Assembly (NCBI RefSeq): GCF_002165625.1
Contig: NZ_NGNS01000016.1
Location: forward strand, 36,411-100,410
Length of the DNA: 64,000 nucleotides
From: Neiella marina
GTDB lineage: Bacteria; Pseudomonadota; Gammaproteobacteria; Enterobacterales; Neiellaceae
Direction of reading: 5' to 3'
Shown here: positions 9,985-20,600 of the stretch, in pieces
How the letters are laid out: each line of letters begins with the position of its first letter
Numbering within the stretch: position 1 is the stretch's first letter
Made by a program: the position numbers and the translations under genes
Notes under the pieces: model-generated
What the model was told of the DNA's origin: nothing
Seen by the model: only the letters and a program-made list of their open reading frames with translations
The model's database searches: none

Positions 9985-11689
9985 GGAAGTCCTTTGCTGA
10001 GTCGACCACAGGGGCGATAATGCCGCTGCGAACAACGAAATCACCAAAGCGTTCTGCTCCGTCGCGCTCCTGCAACCAACGACCCACTAACTCATCGATA
10101 ATGCTGAGAATTTCGCTGTCGCTGATGTTTTCTTTGTGCAGACGTGGAATACGCTCGCCGTTGTGAGTGCCGCCGAGATACAGGTTGTATTTACCCGGAC
10201 CTTTACCCACCAGACCAATTTCCGCCAACATGGCGCGGCCACAGCCGTTTGGACAGCCGGTGACACGGGTGATGATGGACTCTTCTGGAGCGCCATGTTT
10301 GGCCAAAATACCTTCAATATCAGTAACAAAGCTTGGCAACATGCGTTCCGCTTCAGCCATCGCCAGCGGGCAGGTTGGAAACGCCACACAAGCCATCGAA
10401 CTCTTGCGCTGATTACTGGTATCGTCGTCCAACAAGCCGTGCTCGCGAGCCAGTTGCTCAATCACATCTTTTTGTTCAGCAGGCACACCTGCAATGACCA
10501 AGTTTTGGTTGGCGGTCATGCGGAAATCACCTTGATGAATTTCAGCAATCTTGCGCATACCGGTTTTCAGTGGCTTGTTTGGAAAGTCGAGAATTCGGCC
10601 ATTTTCAATGAATAAAGTCAGGTGATGCTTGCCATCGATGCCTTCAACCCAGCCAAAGCGGTCGCCGCGCTCAGTAAATTCGTACGGACGACTGTCTTCG
10701 AACTTAATGCTGGCACGAGATTCAACTTCCGCTTTGAATACGTCAGCGCCAACACGCTCGAGGGTGTACTTGGTTTTGGCATTCTTGCGGTTGACTCGGT
10801 TGCCCAAATCGCGCTGCGTGGTAACAACCGCAGCGGCAACATCCAAGGTTGCTTCGAGTGGAATAAAGCCAAAATCAGTCGCTTTGCGCGGATAAGTTGC
10901 CGTGTCACCATGGGTCATCGCCAAACCGCCACCAACCAGAACATTGAAGCCGATGAGCTTGCCGCCTTCAGCGATGGCAATAAAGTTCAAATCATTGGCG
11001 TGAACATCAACGTCATTTAGCGGTGGAATAGCAACTGTGGTTTTGAACTTACGTGGTAAGTAAGTTGAACCCAAAATCGGCTCTTCGGTTGTGACTGCTT
11101 TTTCGCCGTTCAACCAAATCTCGGCGTAGGCATTGGTTTTTGGCAACAAATGCTTAGAGATTTTGGTAGCCCACTGATAAGCCTCGGCATGTACTTCAGA
11201 CTCAATCGGGTTCGAGGTACACAACACATTACGGTTGACGTCACCTGCGGTAGCAATGGAGTCAATACCCATGTCGTTTAGTGTTTGATGCATCAACTTC
11301 ATGTTGCGCTTCAATACACCGTGAAACTGAAAGGTCTGCCGTGTCGTCAGGCGGATGCTGCCATAAATGGTCTTGTCTTCAGCAAACTGATCGATACCCA
11401 ACCACTGCTTCGGCTGGATAATACCGCCCGGCAAACGAGCGCGAAGCATTACCGTATGCAACGGCTCTAATTTTTGTTTGGCGCGCTCGGCACGAATGTC
11501 GCGATCGTCCTGCTGATACATGCCATGAAAGCGGATCAGCTGAAAGTTATCGGCGCTGAAACCACCGGTAATTTGATCATTCAGTTCTTCGGCAATGGTA
11601 CCGCGCAAAAAATTACTTTCTCGCTTCAGGCGCTCGTTGTCAGCCAGCTTGCCCTGAACTTGTAAGTCTTCGATGTTAATGTCGCTCAT
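9959..11689 (-). CDS. cysI: Sulfite reductase hemoprotein, beta subunit
   Basis: CysI carries siroheme and a 4Fe-4S cluster and performs the six-electron reduction of sulfite to sulfide. The 576-residue length is normal. Cluster cysteines appear in [16 protein letters not shown] (about 428-434) and [10 protein letters not shown] (about 475-479), and siroheme-binding arginines in [12 protein letters not shown]. The start shares a base with the cysJ stop (TAATG), which should keep subunit production coupled. Confidence 0.97.
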   Translation of the reverse strand: MSDINIEDLQVQGKLADNERLKRESNFLRGTIAEELNDQITGGFSADNFQLIRFHGMYQQDDRDIRAERAKQKLEPLHTVMLRARLPGGIIQPKQWLGIDQFAEDKTIYGSIRLTTRQTFQFHGVLKRNMKLMHQTLNDMGIDSIATAGDVNRNVLCTSNPIESEVHAEAYQWATKISKHLLPKTNAYAEIWLNGEKAVTTEEPILGSTYLPRKFKTTVAIPPLNDVDVHANDLNFIAIAEGGKLIGFNVLVGGGLAMTHGDTATYPRKATDFGFIPLEATLDVAAAVVTTQRDLGNRVNRKNAKTKYTLERVGADVFKAEVESRASIKFEDSRPYEFTERGDRFGWVEGIDGKHHLTLFIENGRILDFPNKPLKTGMRKIAEIHQGDFRMTANQNLVIAGVPAEQKDVIEQLAREHGLLDDDTSNQRKSSMACVAFPTCPLAMAEAERMLPSFVTDIEGILAKHGAPEESIITRVTGCPNGCGRAMLAEIGLVGKGPGKYNLYLGGTHNGERIPRLHKENISDSEILSIIDELVGRWLQERDGAERFGDFVVRSGIIAPVVDSAKDFHDVGAIPA

Positions 11690-13467
11690 TAGTACACATC
11701 CCGTTGATAACGCTTGGCTTTACGCAGATCAGTGAGATATTGCTGCGCGTCTTCTTCTGATTTACCGCCATGCTGTTGGATGACAGTTTGCAAGGCCTGA
11801 TGGACATCTTTAGCCATATGATTGGCGTCGCCACAGACATAAACGTGAGCGCCTTTTTCTAGCCACTGATATAGCTCGGCACCTTGCTCAACAATGCGGT
11901 GTTGGACATAGACTTTTTCGGCTTGATCGCGTGACCATGCAACGTCCATACGACCTAACACGCCGGACTTGAGATAAGACTGCCATTCCACCTGATAGAG
12001 GAAGTCCTGGGTAAAGTGTGGATTGCCAAAGAACATCCAGCTGTTGCCTTCAATGCCGTCCGCTTCACGCTGCTGCATAAAGGCACGGAATGGCGCAACA
12101 CCTGTACCTGGGCCAATCATCACAATCGGTGTTTCTGGGTTTTCCGGTAAACGGAAATTGTTGTTGTGTTCGATGAAGACTTTGACATCACCGCCTTCTT
12201 CCAATCGTTCAGACAGGAAACCAGACGCGCCGCCCATGTGTTCTTGGCCGTGGGCATCGTAACGAACCACGCCAACGGTGAGGTGAACTTCTTCGTCAAC
12301 TTCCGCTTGGCTCGAAGCAATAGAGTAAAGTCGCGGCGCCATCTTGCGAAGCGCACCGGTAAGTTGCTCAACGGTCAACTCCAGCGGGTAATCACGAACG
12401 ATATCAATGATCTGACGATCGGCAATGTAGTCACGCAACTTGCCAGCATCGGCAGCTAACTCAGCTAAGCCTTTTTCGCCGGTCGCTTCAGCAACAGCTT
12501 TGATAAAGCCGGGGTAGCTTAGGGTCAGCTCATAATCTTCAATCAGCGCTTGGCGTAGCGACTTGCCATCAACGTCTGTACCACCGTCGGCTTTGACCAA
12601 AGAGAGCAGTTCGTCAACTAAGGCTTCATCATTCTGGAACCAGACACCGAGCGCATCGCCAGGTTGGTATTGCAAACCCGATCCTTCCAGATCGATTTCG
12701 ATATGGCGAATATCCTTGATCGAATCACGACCCGTAATCTTTTGGTTGGTGAGCAAGCTTGCGTTGTATGGGTTCTTTTTGTTGAACTGGCTCGCGGCTG
12801 GCGCTGCAGCAGTTGCTGCTGCCACAGGCGTCGCAGCAACACTCGTCAGCGACTTAGCTTCAGCGACAACCTTATCGATCCACTCCGCAACTGCATCATC
12901 GTAATCAACATCGCAATCGACCCGTGGTACGAACGACTCAGCACCGAGTTTGCCCAAGCGCTCATCAAAGTCCTTACCGGTTTGGCAGAAGAACTCATAG
13001 CTTGAATCACCCAAACCCAACACAGAATAACGAGCGCCATCAAGTTTCGGTGCTTTCTTGCCAACTAAGAAACCGTGCAGCTCCTCGGCATCATCGGGCG
13101 GCTCACCCTCACCGTGGGTCGACGCAACGATGGCAAGCAGCTTCTCGTTTTTCAGTTTATTTGGTTTGTAATCGCCCATGCTAAAGACGTCAGCGGCCAC
13201 TCCAGCGGCATCCGCTTTTTCTTTAAGCTGTTTGGCAACACCTTCGGCATTACCAGTTTGCGATCCGTACAGAATGGTGAGCTTGGCGCTATCTGCCGCT
13301 GGCGCAGCAGCAACTGGCGCCTCACCTGTGCTGACACCGGTTTGGCTTAACGCAGCCAAGTAGCCACTGACCCAGCTTATTTGCAGAGGTGACATCCCAG
13401 CCAGAGCCTGTTGCAGCAGGCTTAATTGTTGGTCCGTTAAAGGACTGGTGAGTCCGTTTAATTGCAT
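11689..13467 (-). CDS. cysJ: Sulfite reductase flavoprotein, alpha subunit
   Basis: CysJ passes electrons from NADPH through FAD and FMN to CysI. The 592-residue protein has an N-terminal extension, a flavodoxin domain ([16 protein letters not shown] about residue 63), an FAD domain (RLYSIASSQ about 380) and an NADPH domain ([19 protein letters not shown] about 445, ending in RYQRDVY). It is first in the operon. The AT-rich 90 bases upstream should hold the promoter, but I could not define a CysB site with confidence. Confidence 0.97.
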   Translation of the reverse strand: MQLNGLTSPLTDQQLSLLQQALAGMSPLQISWVSGYLAALSQTGVSTGEAPVAAAPAADSAKLTILYGSQTGNAEGVAKQLKEKADAAGVAADVFSMGDYKPNKLKNEKLLAIVASTHGEGEPPDDAEELHGFLVGKKAPKLDGARYSVLGLGDSSYEFFCQTGKDFDERLGKLGAESFVPRVDCDVDYDDAVAEWIDKVVAEAKSLTSVAATPVAAATAAAPAASQFNKKNPYNASLLTNQKITGRDSIKDIRHIEIDLEGSGLQYQPGDALGVWFQNDEALVDELLSLVKADGGTDVDGKSLRQALIEDYELTLSYPGFIKAVAEATGEKGLAELAADAGKLRDYIADRQIIDIVRDYPLELTVEQLTGALRKMAPRLYSIASSQAEVDEEVHLTVGVVRYDAHGQEHMGGASGFLSERLEEGGDVKVFIEHNNNFRLPENPETPIVMIGPGTGVAPFRAFMQQREADGIEGNSWMFFGNPHFTQDFLYQVEWQSYLKSGVLGRMDVAWSRDQAEKVYVQHRIVEQGAELYQWLEKGAHVYVCGDANHMAKDVHQALQTVIQQHGGKSEEDAQQYLTDLRKAKRYQRDVY

Positions 13468-13579
13468 GGCGGTTACTAACCTTACTTTTTCAGAGGTGAT
13501 AAAGACTAAACAAGTTAAGAAATAACGTAAAAGAATTGATTTTGCTTTTTATATTCCAAAAAGAGATAAACAGATAAAA

Positions 13580-13613
13580 ACAACAAGGGCAGCCCGAGGG
13601 CCGCCCTTTGTTG
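13580..13613 (-). terminator. Terminator after the DUF2333 gene
   Basis: An imperfect GC-rich hairpin (AGGGCAGCCC / GGGCCGCCCT) is followed on the minus strand by GTTGTTTTTA. It separates the DUF2333 gene from the cysJ promoter region. Confidence 0.7.
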
Positions 13614-13627
13614 AAATTTGCAATGAC

Positions 13628-14617
13628 CTAGCCTTGATTGAGCAACTCTCGCAAATCAATCACCGCGGCATTCGCTCTGGAAATGTAGTTGGCCATCACC
13701 AGGCTGTGATTGGCAAGCATGCCGAAACCGGAGCCATTGAGCACCATGGGGCTCCACAGTGCTTCCTGAGTCGCTTCTAATTCGCGGATAATTTGCTGCA
13801 AACCGACGGTGGCATTCTTCTTCTCCAAGACGTCAGCAAAGTCGACTTCGACAGCTTTGAACATGACTAACAAGGCCCAGCTGGTGCCACGAGCATGATA
13901 GAACACATCATCAATTTTCCACCACGACGTCTGATTGAACTGCAGCTCTGCGATGGCAGTTGATGGATCTTCGTAGCGCTCACTCAACATATCAATGTTG
14001 ATGCGATCGCGCCCAACACTAGCACTCAAAGCTTGTGAGACCGAGCCCAAACGCTTTTCAACAAAGCGCAACCATTCGTTGAGGTTATCGGCACGAGTGT
14101 AAAATTGGGCAGAAAAATCAGCCGGATCAGCAAGTCGCGAGCGGTAGGCCAACAAGGATTTTCTGGCTTTGTCATATTCATCTTCAGCTGCAGGAAACAT
14201 CCAGCTGGTGTGAGAAATATTCAACGCCGGGTGAGCTGCAGTTAAATCTGAGTCTTCGGTTGATTGCGATTGGCTACGGGCAAAGTCACGGCGCATTGCC
14301 AATGCAGTATCTCGGGCGATCTCAAGCACCCCAAATTCCCAGTTCGGCATGTTGTCCATGAAAATACCCGGCGGCGTGACATCATTACTCAAATAACCAC
14401 CCGGCTTATCGAGCAAATGCTCAATCAACAAAACCAATGCAGTTGTGGAGGTATAACCCGGCACCATCACCACTTGATCTTGTTGCGCTTGCTGCTTCGC
14501 AACCGACTCAACATTCGGCACATCTGGTTCGCCACTCCACCATACCGCGATGAAATAGAATACAACGAACAAAAAACCGATTAGAAGGGCAGCACTTTTC
14601 CAATATCGTTTGTACAC
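13628..14617 (-). CDS. DUF2333 family membrane-anchored protein
   Basis: This is a 329-residue protein of unknown function with one N-terminal membrane helix (about residues 9-28). The rest is probably periplasmic and largely helical. PGGYLSNDVTPPGIFMDNMP and WEFGVLEIARD are the conserved DUF2333 segments, and WWKIDDVFYHARGTSWALL is another. The start is GTG 14617 with GAGG seven bases upstream. The PCuAC gene begins just upstream on the same strand, with 21 bases between them, so the two may be co-transcribed. Confidence 0.8.
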   Translation of the reverse strand: MYKRYWKSAALLIGFLFVVFYFIAVWWSGEPDVPNVESVAKQQAQQDQVVMVPGYTSTTALVLLIEHLLDKPGGYLSNDVTPPGIFMDNMPNWEFGVLEIARDTALAMRRDFARSQSQSTEDSDLTAAHPALNISHTSWMFPAAEDEYDKARKSLLAYRSRLADPADFSAQFYTRADNLNEWLRFVEKRLGSVSQALSASVGRDRINIDMLSERYEDPSTAIAELQFNQTSWWKIDDVFYHARGTSWALLVMFKAVEVDFADVLEKKNATVGLQQIIRELEATQEALWSPMVLNGSGFGMLANHSLVMANYISRANAAVIDLRELLNQG

Positions 14618-14638
14618 ACAGGCCTCACTTAACAGACT

Positions 14639-15082
14639 TTAGTGATGGTGATGATGGGAGGATTTCAGGTCTTTGAGCGGCGCATCAATGGACAACTGCT
14701 GACCATTACTGAAGGTTAGCAAAATTGGAATAGATGTCTTGTCATTAATCGCGGAGTCAATCCCCATCATCATCAAATGGTAGCCGCCCGGCTTTAACTG
14801 AACAGCGCCATTTGCAGGAACAACAATGGCATCGACTTGGCGCATTTTCATCATGCCATCTTGATGAACATGCGTATGGAGTTCGAGGCGGTTAGCTAGC
14901 TCTGTTTGTCCGCCAACTAGAGAAACAGGCTCTTGACAGGCACTAACGATCGACAAAAATGCAGCAGTATTGGGGACGCCAGGAATGGCGGCACGAACAT
15001 AAGCATCTTCCACTTTAATCTCACATGCTGAAGCCCAAGTCGCCATCGACGACATCAATAACAATGCGGCCCGTTTAATCAC
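14639..15082 (-). CDS. Periplasmic copper chaperone, PCu(A)C family
   Basis: PCuAC proteins carry Cu(I) in the periplasm, commonly for cytochrome oxidase assembly. The 147-residue protein has a signal peptide (1-20) and the family pattern: LHTHVHQDGMMKMR, then about 20 residues later GGYHLMMMG, giving the H-M-H-M copper ligands. It ends in five consecutive histidines, which could bind extra metal. I chose GTG 15082 because it gives a proper signal peptide and has AGGTG upstream; the longer frame begins at a TTG. No SCO gene is adjacent. Confidence 0.85.
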   Translation of the reverse strand: MIKRAALLLMSSMATWASACEIKVEDAYVRAAIPGVPNTAAFLSIVSACQEPVSLVGGQTELANRLELHTHVHQDGMMKMRQVDAIVVPANGAVQLKPGGYHLMMMGIDSAINDKTSIPILLTFSNGQQLSIDAPLKDLKSSHHHHH

Positions 15083-15237
15083 TAATTCACCTACTCGATT
15101 GTTTTGCCAGTATGCCGAGCAACTGAACAACCCGACAAAGGGCCTGTCACAATCGTCGACGCATGATTCGATGTAACCAGCATATCAAGTCAGCGTGAAA
15201 ACTCTAATAATCAGACAAATATAATGACCTTACGCAA

Positions 15238-15264
15238 ACAAAAGGCGAGATCTTCTCTCGCCTT
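15238..15264 (-). terminator. Terminator of the PspC-domain operon
   Basis: GGCGAGA and TCTCGCC form a stem, followed on the minus strand by TTTTGTTTG, just past the stop of the PspC-like gene. Confidence 0.8.
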
Positions 15265-15270
15265 AAATGA

Positions 15271-15477
15271 CTATCTGAGTCTCGATTGAGGCGTAGGCAT
15301 TAGTACCGCAGCTAGCAAGTAACCGGGAATCATCACCATCGGCATGCTAAAAAGCATCACTAACGCGACAATACGTAACCAAAATCGACTCAATCCCCAG
15401 TGGTTCGCAAAACCAGCAATCACGCCAGCTAATTTGCCCTGCACCGGATCACGATATAGTTGCTGATAAGTGTTCAT
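15271..15477 (-). CDS. PspC-domain small membrane protein
   Basis: This is a 68-residue protein consisting almost entirely of a PspC domain: LYRDPVQGKLAGVIAGFANH, then LSRFWLRIVALVM, then a hydrophobic helix ending at VLMPTP. PspC proteins sit in the inner membrane and take part in envelope-stress sensing. No pspA, pspB or pspF lies nearby, so this is a stand-alone member. It starts six bases after the stop of a 42-residue membrane protein, forming a three-gene operon with it and a 73-residue secreted protein. Confidence 0.85.
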   Translation of the reverse strand: MNTYQQLYRDPVQGKLAGVIAGFANHWGLSRFWLRIVALVMLFSMPMVMIPGYLLAAVLMPTPQSRLR

Positions 15478-15483
15478 TTCGCC

Positions 15484-15612
15484 TCAAACTCCTGCTCGTT
15501 TGGCATAGTTGCCCCGAGCCCAAATAGATAAAATGTGAAGACCGAACCAAGTCACCAACCACCCTGCTAATGGCAAGCTCCACCACATCATTAATTCAGT
15601 TGGTGACAACAT
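15484..15612 (-). CDS. Small single-pass membrane protein, 42 residues
   Basis: The frame starts MLSPTELMMWWSLPLAGWLV and continues with TWFGLHILSIWARGNYAKRA before TGA. It has one hydrophobic helix (about residues 8-31) and a basic C-terminus. It lies five bases after one gene and six bases before the PspC gene, with the same strand and tight spacing, which supports it being real. It resembles PspB in size and topology but lacks a recognisable PspB signature. The function is unknown. Confidence 0.6.
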   Translation of the reverse strand: MLSPTELMMWWSLPLAGWLVTWFGLHILSIWARGNYAKRAGV

Positions 15613-15617
15613 GGCCG

Positions 15618-15839
15618 TTACTCGCTTTTAGCAGTGTCAACAATGACGCTTTGCAAATTCGCCCAAACTTGCTCCAACTGACGAACCGAGCTTTCTCTGA
15701 TATCGGCTGCTACTTGTTCTGCAACGTCCATTGCCACTTCACTTACGACTCCGGTCAGCTCATCTGCCGAGGCGGCAGGTGCAACAACGCTGGTAGCCAA
15801 AGTTAAACCAGAAATAAGTGCGATTTGAATGCGTTTCAT
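15618..15839 (-). CDS. Small exported protein of unknown function, 73 residues
   Basis: A signal peptide (about 1-24, ending ASA) is followed by about 49 residues predicted helical and acidic (DELTGVVSEVAMDVAEQVAA, later ESSVRQLEQVWANLQSVIVD). ATG 15839 has GGAGAG eight bases upstream; the longer frame lacks this. It is first in the three-gene operon with a 42-residue membrane protein and a PspC-like protein. I do not recognise the family. A soluble periplasmic partner for a PspC-type sensor is conceivable but is only inference. Confidence 0.65.
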   Translation of the reverse strand: MKRIQIALISGLTLATSVVAPAASADELTGVVSEVAMDVAEQVAADIRESSVRQLEQVWANLQSVIVDTAKSE

Positions 15840-16044
15840 GATGTTCTCTCCAATTCCTTTCCTGTCTATTGCAGGACTAAGGGTTAAGTTCAATGTCCAG
15901 TGACACTGCGGCGCTTCACTGCGTTACGAAGAGACTATTTCAAGGCTTGTGCCAGAATTGAAAATTATTTTTATCTTGTTGTTATTACTTGATTAAATGA
16001 AAAAATTAGCAGTTCTGACAGGACGTTGAGAAAAGGAAGGGTTA

Positions 16045-16076
16045 GTGAAATTAACTAGTCCATTAGTCAATTTCAC
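16045..16076. repeat. 32-base inverted repeat downstream of dusA
   Basis: GTGAAATT and AATTTCAC, with ACTA and TAGT inside, form a near-perfect palindrome. No T-run follows on either strand, so it is not a standard terminator. It may be an operator or an RNA-stabilising hairpin for the dusA 3' end. Confidence 0.5.
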
Positions 16077-16102
16077 AATTTAAGAAGACGTGAAAAGTGG
16101 CA

Positions 16103-17113
16103 TCAATCGTAAACCAGTGCCATGGCCTGCTGTAGTACTTCGACACCTTTGTCGTCTCCGCGACCGTTCTCACTAAGATATCGGCGCCAAGCGCGAGCCC
16201 CAGGAACAGCCTGATAGAGCCCTAACATGTGTCGAACAATGTTGTTTAAACGGGCTCCTTGGGCGATTTGCTGCTCGATATACGGCAACATGGCTTCAAC
16301 CACATCTGCGCGGCCGATGGTTTCACCGCCCTCTCGATCAAACATCAACTCTCCGGCTTCAGCCAGCAAATAGGGATTTTGGTAGGCTGCCCGCCCTATC
16401 ATGACACCATCAAGGTGTTGCAACTGCTCGCGCGCTTGCGCCAGCGTCATAATGCCGCCATTAATCGAGATGTGGCAGGCCGGAAAGTCCTGTTTAAGCT
16501 GGTATACGCGGGGATAATCGAGCGGTGGGATCTCGCGATTTTCTTTAGGGCTTAACCCTTGCAGCCAAGCCTTACGGGCGTGAACAATAAACACATCACA
16601 ACCGGCGTGATTCACGGTACCGACAAAATCGCGGACAAATTGGTAGCTGTCTTGCTCGTCAACGCCAATCCGGTGTTTCACCGTAACCGGCACATCAACC
16701 ACTTGCTTCATGGCATCGACGCACTGGGCAACTAATTCAGGCTCGGTCATCAACACCGCACCAAAGCGACCTTTTTGCACTCGATCCGATGGGCAGCCAA
16801 CATTCAGGTTAATTTCCGAGTAACCGCGCTCGGCGCCAATTTTGGCCGCTTTCGCCAAATCCTCCGGATCGCTGCCGCCCAATTGCAAGGCAACCGGCTG
16901 CTCAAGTTCATTGAATGCCAAATAATCACCTTTGCCGTACAGAATGGCACCCGTGGTCACCATTTCGGTATACAACAGCGCATCGGCACTGAGCTGACGG
17001 TGGAAATAACGGCAATGGCGGTCCGTCCAATCGAGCATCGGGGCAATGGAAAGGCGGCGGTTAAAAGCAAGAGGATCGTTGCTCACAAACAAACTCGGAA
17101 AGGTATGAATCAA
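16103..17113 (-). CDS. dusA: tRNA-dihydrouridine(20/20a) synthase DusA
   Basis: DusA reduces U20 and U20a in tRNA D-loops using FMN and NADPH. The 336-residue protein has [20 protein letters not shown], then [20 protein letters not shown], the catalytic Cys in [12 protein letters not shown] (about residue 105), VTVKHRIG, and [20 protein letters not shown], all diagnostic of DusA rather than DusB or DusC. The longest frame starts at TTG 17113 without a clear ribosome-binding site; GTG 17086 is an alternative start. Confidence 0.95.
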   Translation of the reverse strand: MIHTFPSLFVSNDPLAFNRRLSIAPMLDWTDRHCRYFHRQLSADALLYTEMVTTGAILYGKGDYLAFNELEQPVALQLGGSDPEDLAKAAKIGAERGYSEINLNVGCPSDRVQKGRFGAVLMTEPELVAQCVDAMKQVVDVPVTVKHRIGVDEQDSYQFVRDFVGTVNHAGCDVFIVHARKAWLQGLSPKENREIPPLDYPRVYQLKQDFPACHISINGGIMTLAQAREQLQHLDGVMIGRAAYQNPYLLAEAGELMFDREGGETIGRADVVEAMLPYIEQQIAQGARLNNIVRHMLGLYQAVPGARAWRRYLSENGRGDDKGVEVLQQAMALVYD

Positions 17114-17174
17114 GGTTGTGCGAAGTTTATCACAGCCATTGGAGTATGACCGCTAAAGTAACGATCAACAGACC

Positions 17175-17489
17175 TTAGTTCTGTGCTTTGAATTCTTCCG
17201 CTAGTTGCTCTGCGACTCGGCCCGGATGCACATCATTGTAGTTTTCCCGAGCTTGCCAAGCTTCCTTGTCGAAATAGTGTTCGACAAAATACTCTGGTAC
17301 ACCAAGTGCTGCAGCACAATGAGTAATTTGATCGGCTTTTTGTTCACGAATACGCTGTAAGTTACGGCTGCGCACCCTACCAAGCAACCAAATGCCTGTG
17401 AGCAAAGCAGGCCAGACCAGCGACCATTGCAGGTAATAGCTGACGAACCAAAAGCCTGCTAACAGCAGTACAAATACAACATGACTCAC
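17175..17489 (-). CDS. Small membrane protein, 104 residues, unknown
   Basis: Two closely spaced hydrophobic helices (about residues 3-20 and 24-38) are followed by a soluble helical tail with RSRNLQRIREQKADQITHCA and a Gln/Glu-rich end. The start is GTG 17489 with GAGGG eight bases upstream. It lies 61 bases upstream of dusA on the same strand. I do not recognise the family. Confidence 0.65.
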   Translation of the reverse strand: MSHVVFVLLLAGFWFVSYYLQWSLVWPALLTGIWLLGRVRSRNLQRIREQKADQITHCAAALGVPEYFVEHYFDKEAWQARENYNDVHPGRVAEQLAEEFKAQN

Positions 17490-17690
17490 AGAATGACCCT
17501 CAACGATGTTAAAAAAAACGCCAACGTTAGCCCTCAGGCCAACTCAATACTGTTAGTTAGATCAAAAACTTACAGACTCGTTTAAAGACGAGCCAGATAC
17601 ACCTTGTGCACACTACCAGCATTGCCTCTCAAAGTATCCGAATCTTTACCATACTAGTCACAGACAATTTCGACTCGTTCGAGGTGGCAA

Positions 17691-20600
17691 GTGGCGTGCC
17701 CACAATTAATTTTAGGATTGATTCAACGGAAAAGCAGGCTTCAGATAAAAGCGTTGGCAGTTGCATTGCTGATTTACTGCATCATAACGCCGCTAGTAGC
17801 AGCCGATGAGCAGCCCGTAGCGACCGATTTGCCAAAAGAAGCTACCAAACCCAATAGTTTGACAATCGGCTTACCGTCATTCTCTGCAATTGAAAAAGAC
17901 TGGTATGGTGATTTTCCCAAGTTAGCGTCGTTCCTTGAGCAGTTTTGGCTTGATATCGGTAAAAAGTACGACATCAGGATCCAATTCAAAGCTACCAGCT
18001 TTGCCACTTACCTCGAGGTACTTGAATCTGGCGAAGTCGATGTCATCGCCATCGCTCCCTACGCCGATTCATTGTTTCAAAAAGCGTATTTCACCATCCC
18101 ATATTTATCGATGAAGCCGGCGGTATACGTCCGCTCAAATCCATCTCGGCATCATAAGGCATCGGCTATTCATGTCCCCGACTTTGCCAACTTCAGCCTG
18201 CCGAGTGCCGGTTCGATGCATCGCGTTTTTGGCGACGACTTGGATGACATGCTGTCGCGCCGTAACGATTACTACCTGATCTATTCTTGGATTCCTTGGG
18301 TTGCGGAATCGGTGCTAACCCGCCGAGACATGCGGCAAGACTTCAAGCCGCAAAACCAGACTGCACCACCTATTTTCGCTCGCGCAATGATGCTCCGAGA
18401 TCGCAAACCAGAAGTGGAATTCCTCAATAAAGTGTTTCGTACTATCAACACTGAGGATGCAGCCGCTCTGTGGCAACAAAACATGGGGAGCCAAGAGTCA
18501 ATATTTCAACTGACCTTGCTTCAGTTAGAAGGCGGCGTAAACCAACAGCTATCGGAATACTTACTTGAAAACCCAGTTACTTACTATGCGGCGATGGAAA
18601 GTGGTTATCCTCCTTACGTTGTGCCCGATACTGCAGGGGTTGGAGGCTTGGCAATAGACGTTTTGTCATCCATTGGCAATCGCATGGGCATTGAGTTTCA
18701 ACCCATTCGAGTCTCCAATGCACGGTTAGCCCTAAAAGCGCTCGATAAGGGTGATATCCAGCTAATGCCAAACGTCTACAAAACGCCGCAACGAGAGGGG
18801 CGGTGGCATTTTTCGATTCCGTTTGGCCAATCATCACCGGCGTTTTTGAGTCGGGCGAAAGATAACTTTTCGTCTTTCGAACAACTTTCTGATGCCCGAA
18901 TCGCGTCTATCAAGGATTACTACGAAAGCCACTTAATGAGCACTCGATTGCCAAACAATGAGTTTCTCCATGTCGACAGTGCCACAGAAGCAACTCAAGC
19001 TATTGAAGATAATCGCGCCGATGTTTTGCTAGATGATGAATTAGCAATGATTTATCGCTCCAAGCAAGGTAACTTCGGCGACTTGGTGGTAAACGAAGTC
19101 ACCGACATTAACGAAGACTTAGCCTTTCGAATGGCCGTTAACCTAAAACACTGGCCTTTAGTCGAATTGGTCGATATTGGTTTGGCAACCTTCTCACCAC
19201 TGGAGATGGATGAATTACGCCGCAAGTGGGGCAAAACCAGTACCGCTGTCCCCGATGTCAGCATTTTCGACCACAAATATTTTTACAACATCGCCTTTGC
19301 CGTTGCATTTATTACCTTTGGCGTATTCCTGCTACAGCGTTTACAAATTCGCCAACGAAAACAAGCTCATCGCGAAGTTGAACAAGCACTCCAGCAAACC
19401 CAGCAAGCGCGCCAAGATGCCGAACGCGCGGCTCGTTCACAGAGTGACTTTCTTGCCCGAATGAGTCATGAAATACGAACCCCCATGAACGGTGTACTGG
19501 GCATGGCTGAAGCCCTGTCATTTACCTCGCTGAATAAAGAGCAAACAGAGTTATTGACCGTGCTGAATGGCTCAGCCAGAAACCTGATGGCATTGCTTAA
19601 TGACGTGCTGGATTATTCAAAAATTGATGCAGGAAAACTCACCTTTGAAAAAGCTCCCGTGCAACTAGAAAACCTGCTCAATAGTGTCGTCGACAATTTC
19701 AAACACAAAACTCTGTCGAGTGAGCTCGACTTATATTGCAAACTCGATCCGGCACTGAACAAGGTCTACCTTACTGACCCAACCCGCTTGATGCAGGTGT
19801 TGAACAATTTGGTTTCCAATGCCATCAAATTCACCCATAAGGGCTTTGTCGAGCTCAACGCACAATTGATTGACGATGCCGCCTCGCAATCAGCGTCGCA
19901 AACCGGTTATCACCTTGTCAGGTTCAATATTCGCGATAGCGGTATCGGCATCTCTGCCGCGAAGCAAAATGAATTGTTCAAACCATTCGTTCAAGCCGAT
20001 ATCGACACCACGCGAAAATACGGCGGATCTGGCTTAGGACTTAGCATTTGTAAAGAAATCACCGAAGGCATGGGTGGTCGAATAAGTTTGTCCTCGCTCG
20101 AAGGCGTTGGCACCTTGTTTACCGTAGAATTGCAATTAGAGCCTATCAAGATTGAACAAGAAGCGAAGTCGGTAATAGCAGATGAGCTGAGCATCGACCT
20201 CGAACCAGCTCCGCAACTCGCTCAACTAAACGTCCTTGTCGCCGAGGATAATCAAGTCAATATCAAAGTGCTAACCAGCCAATTAGCCTGCCTTGGCATC
20301 AAGCCAGTCGTTGCGTTAAACGGTCAAGAAGCCTACGAAAAATGGCAGAACGGCGATTTTGATGTCGTTCTGTCAGATTGCCACATGCCAAAAATGGACG
20401 GTTTTACCCTAGCTCGAAAAATCTCAGCAGAACGAGACAATCAACACCCTAGGTTAATCGCGACGACCGCTGATGCCCTGAGTGATTCAATACAGCGCTG
20501 CCAGCAAGCCGGTTTCGATGACTACCTGTCAAAGCCATTCACCCTCGACACCCTGAGACAGAAGTTACTTTGTTTGCCGCAGGCTACAACGGCTCCCCCT

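Noticed and set aside
13468..13560. CysB-binding site upstream of cysJ
   Set aside because: The region is AT-rich and probably contains the promoter, but no half-sites could be defined with confidence.
14639..14655. Poly-histidine end as a cloning tag
   Set aside because: Mixed histidine codons and continuous native flanking sequence; no vector sequence around it.
16045..16076. Palindrome called as the dusA terminator
   Set aside because: AT-rich stem with no following T-run on the minus strand.
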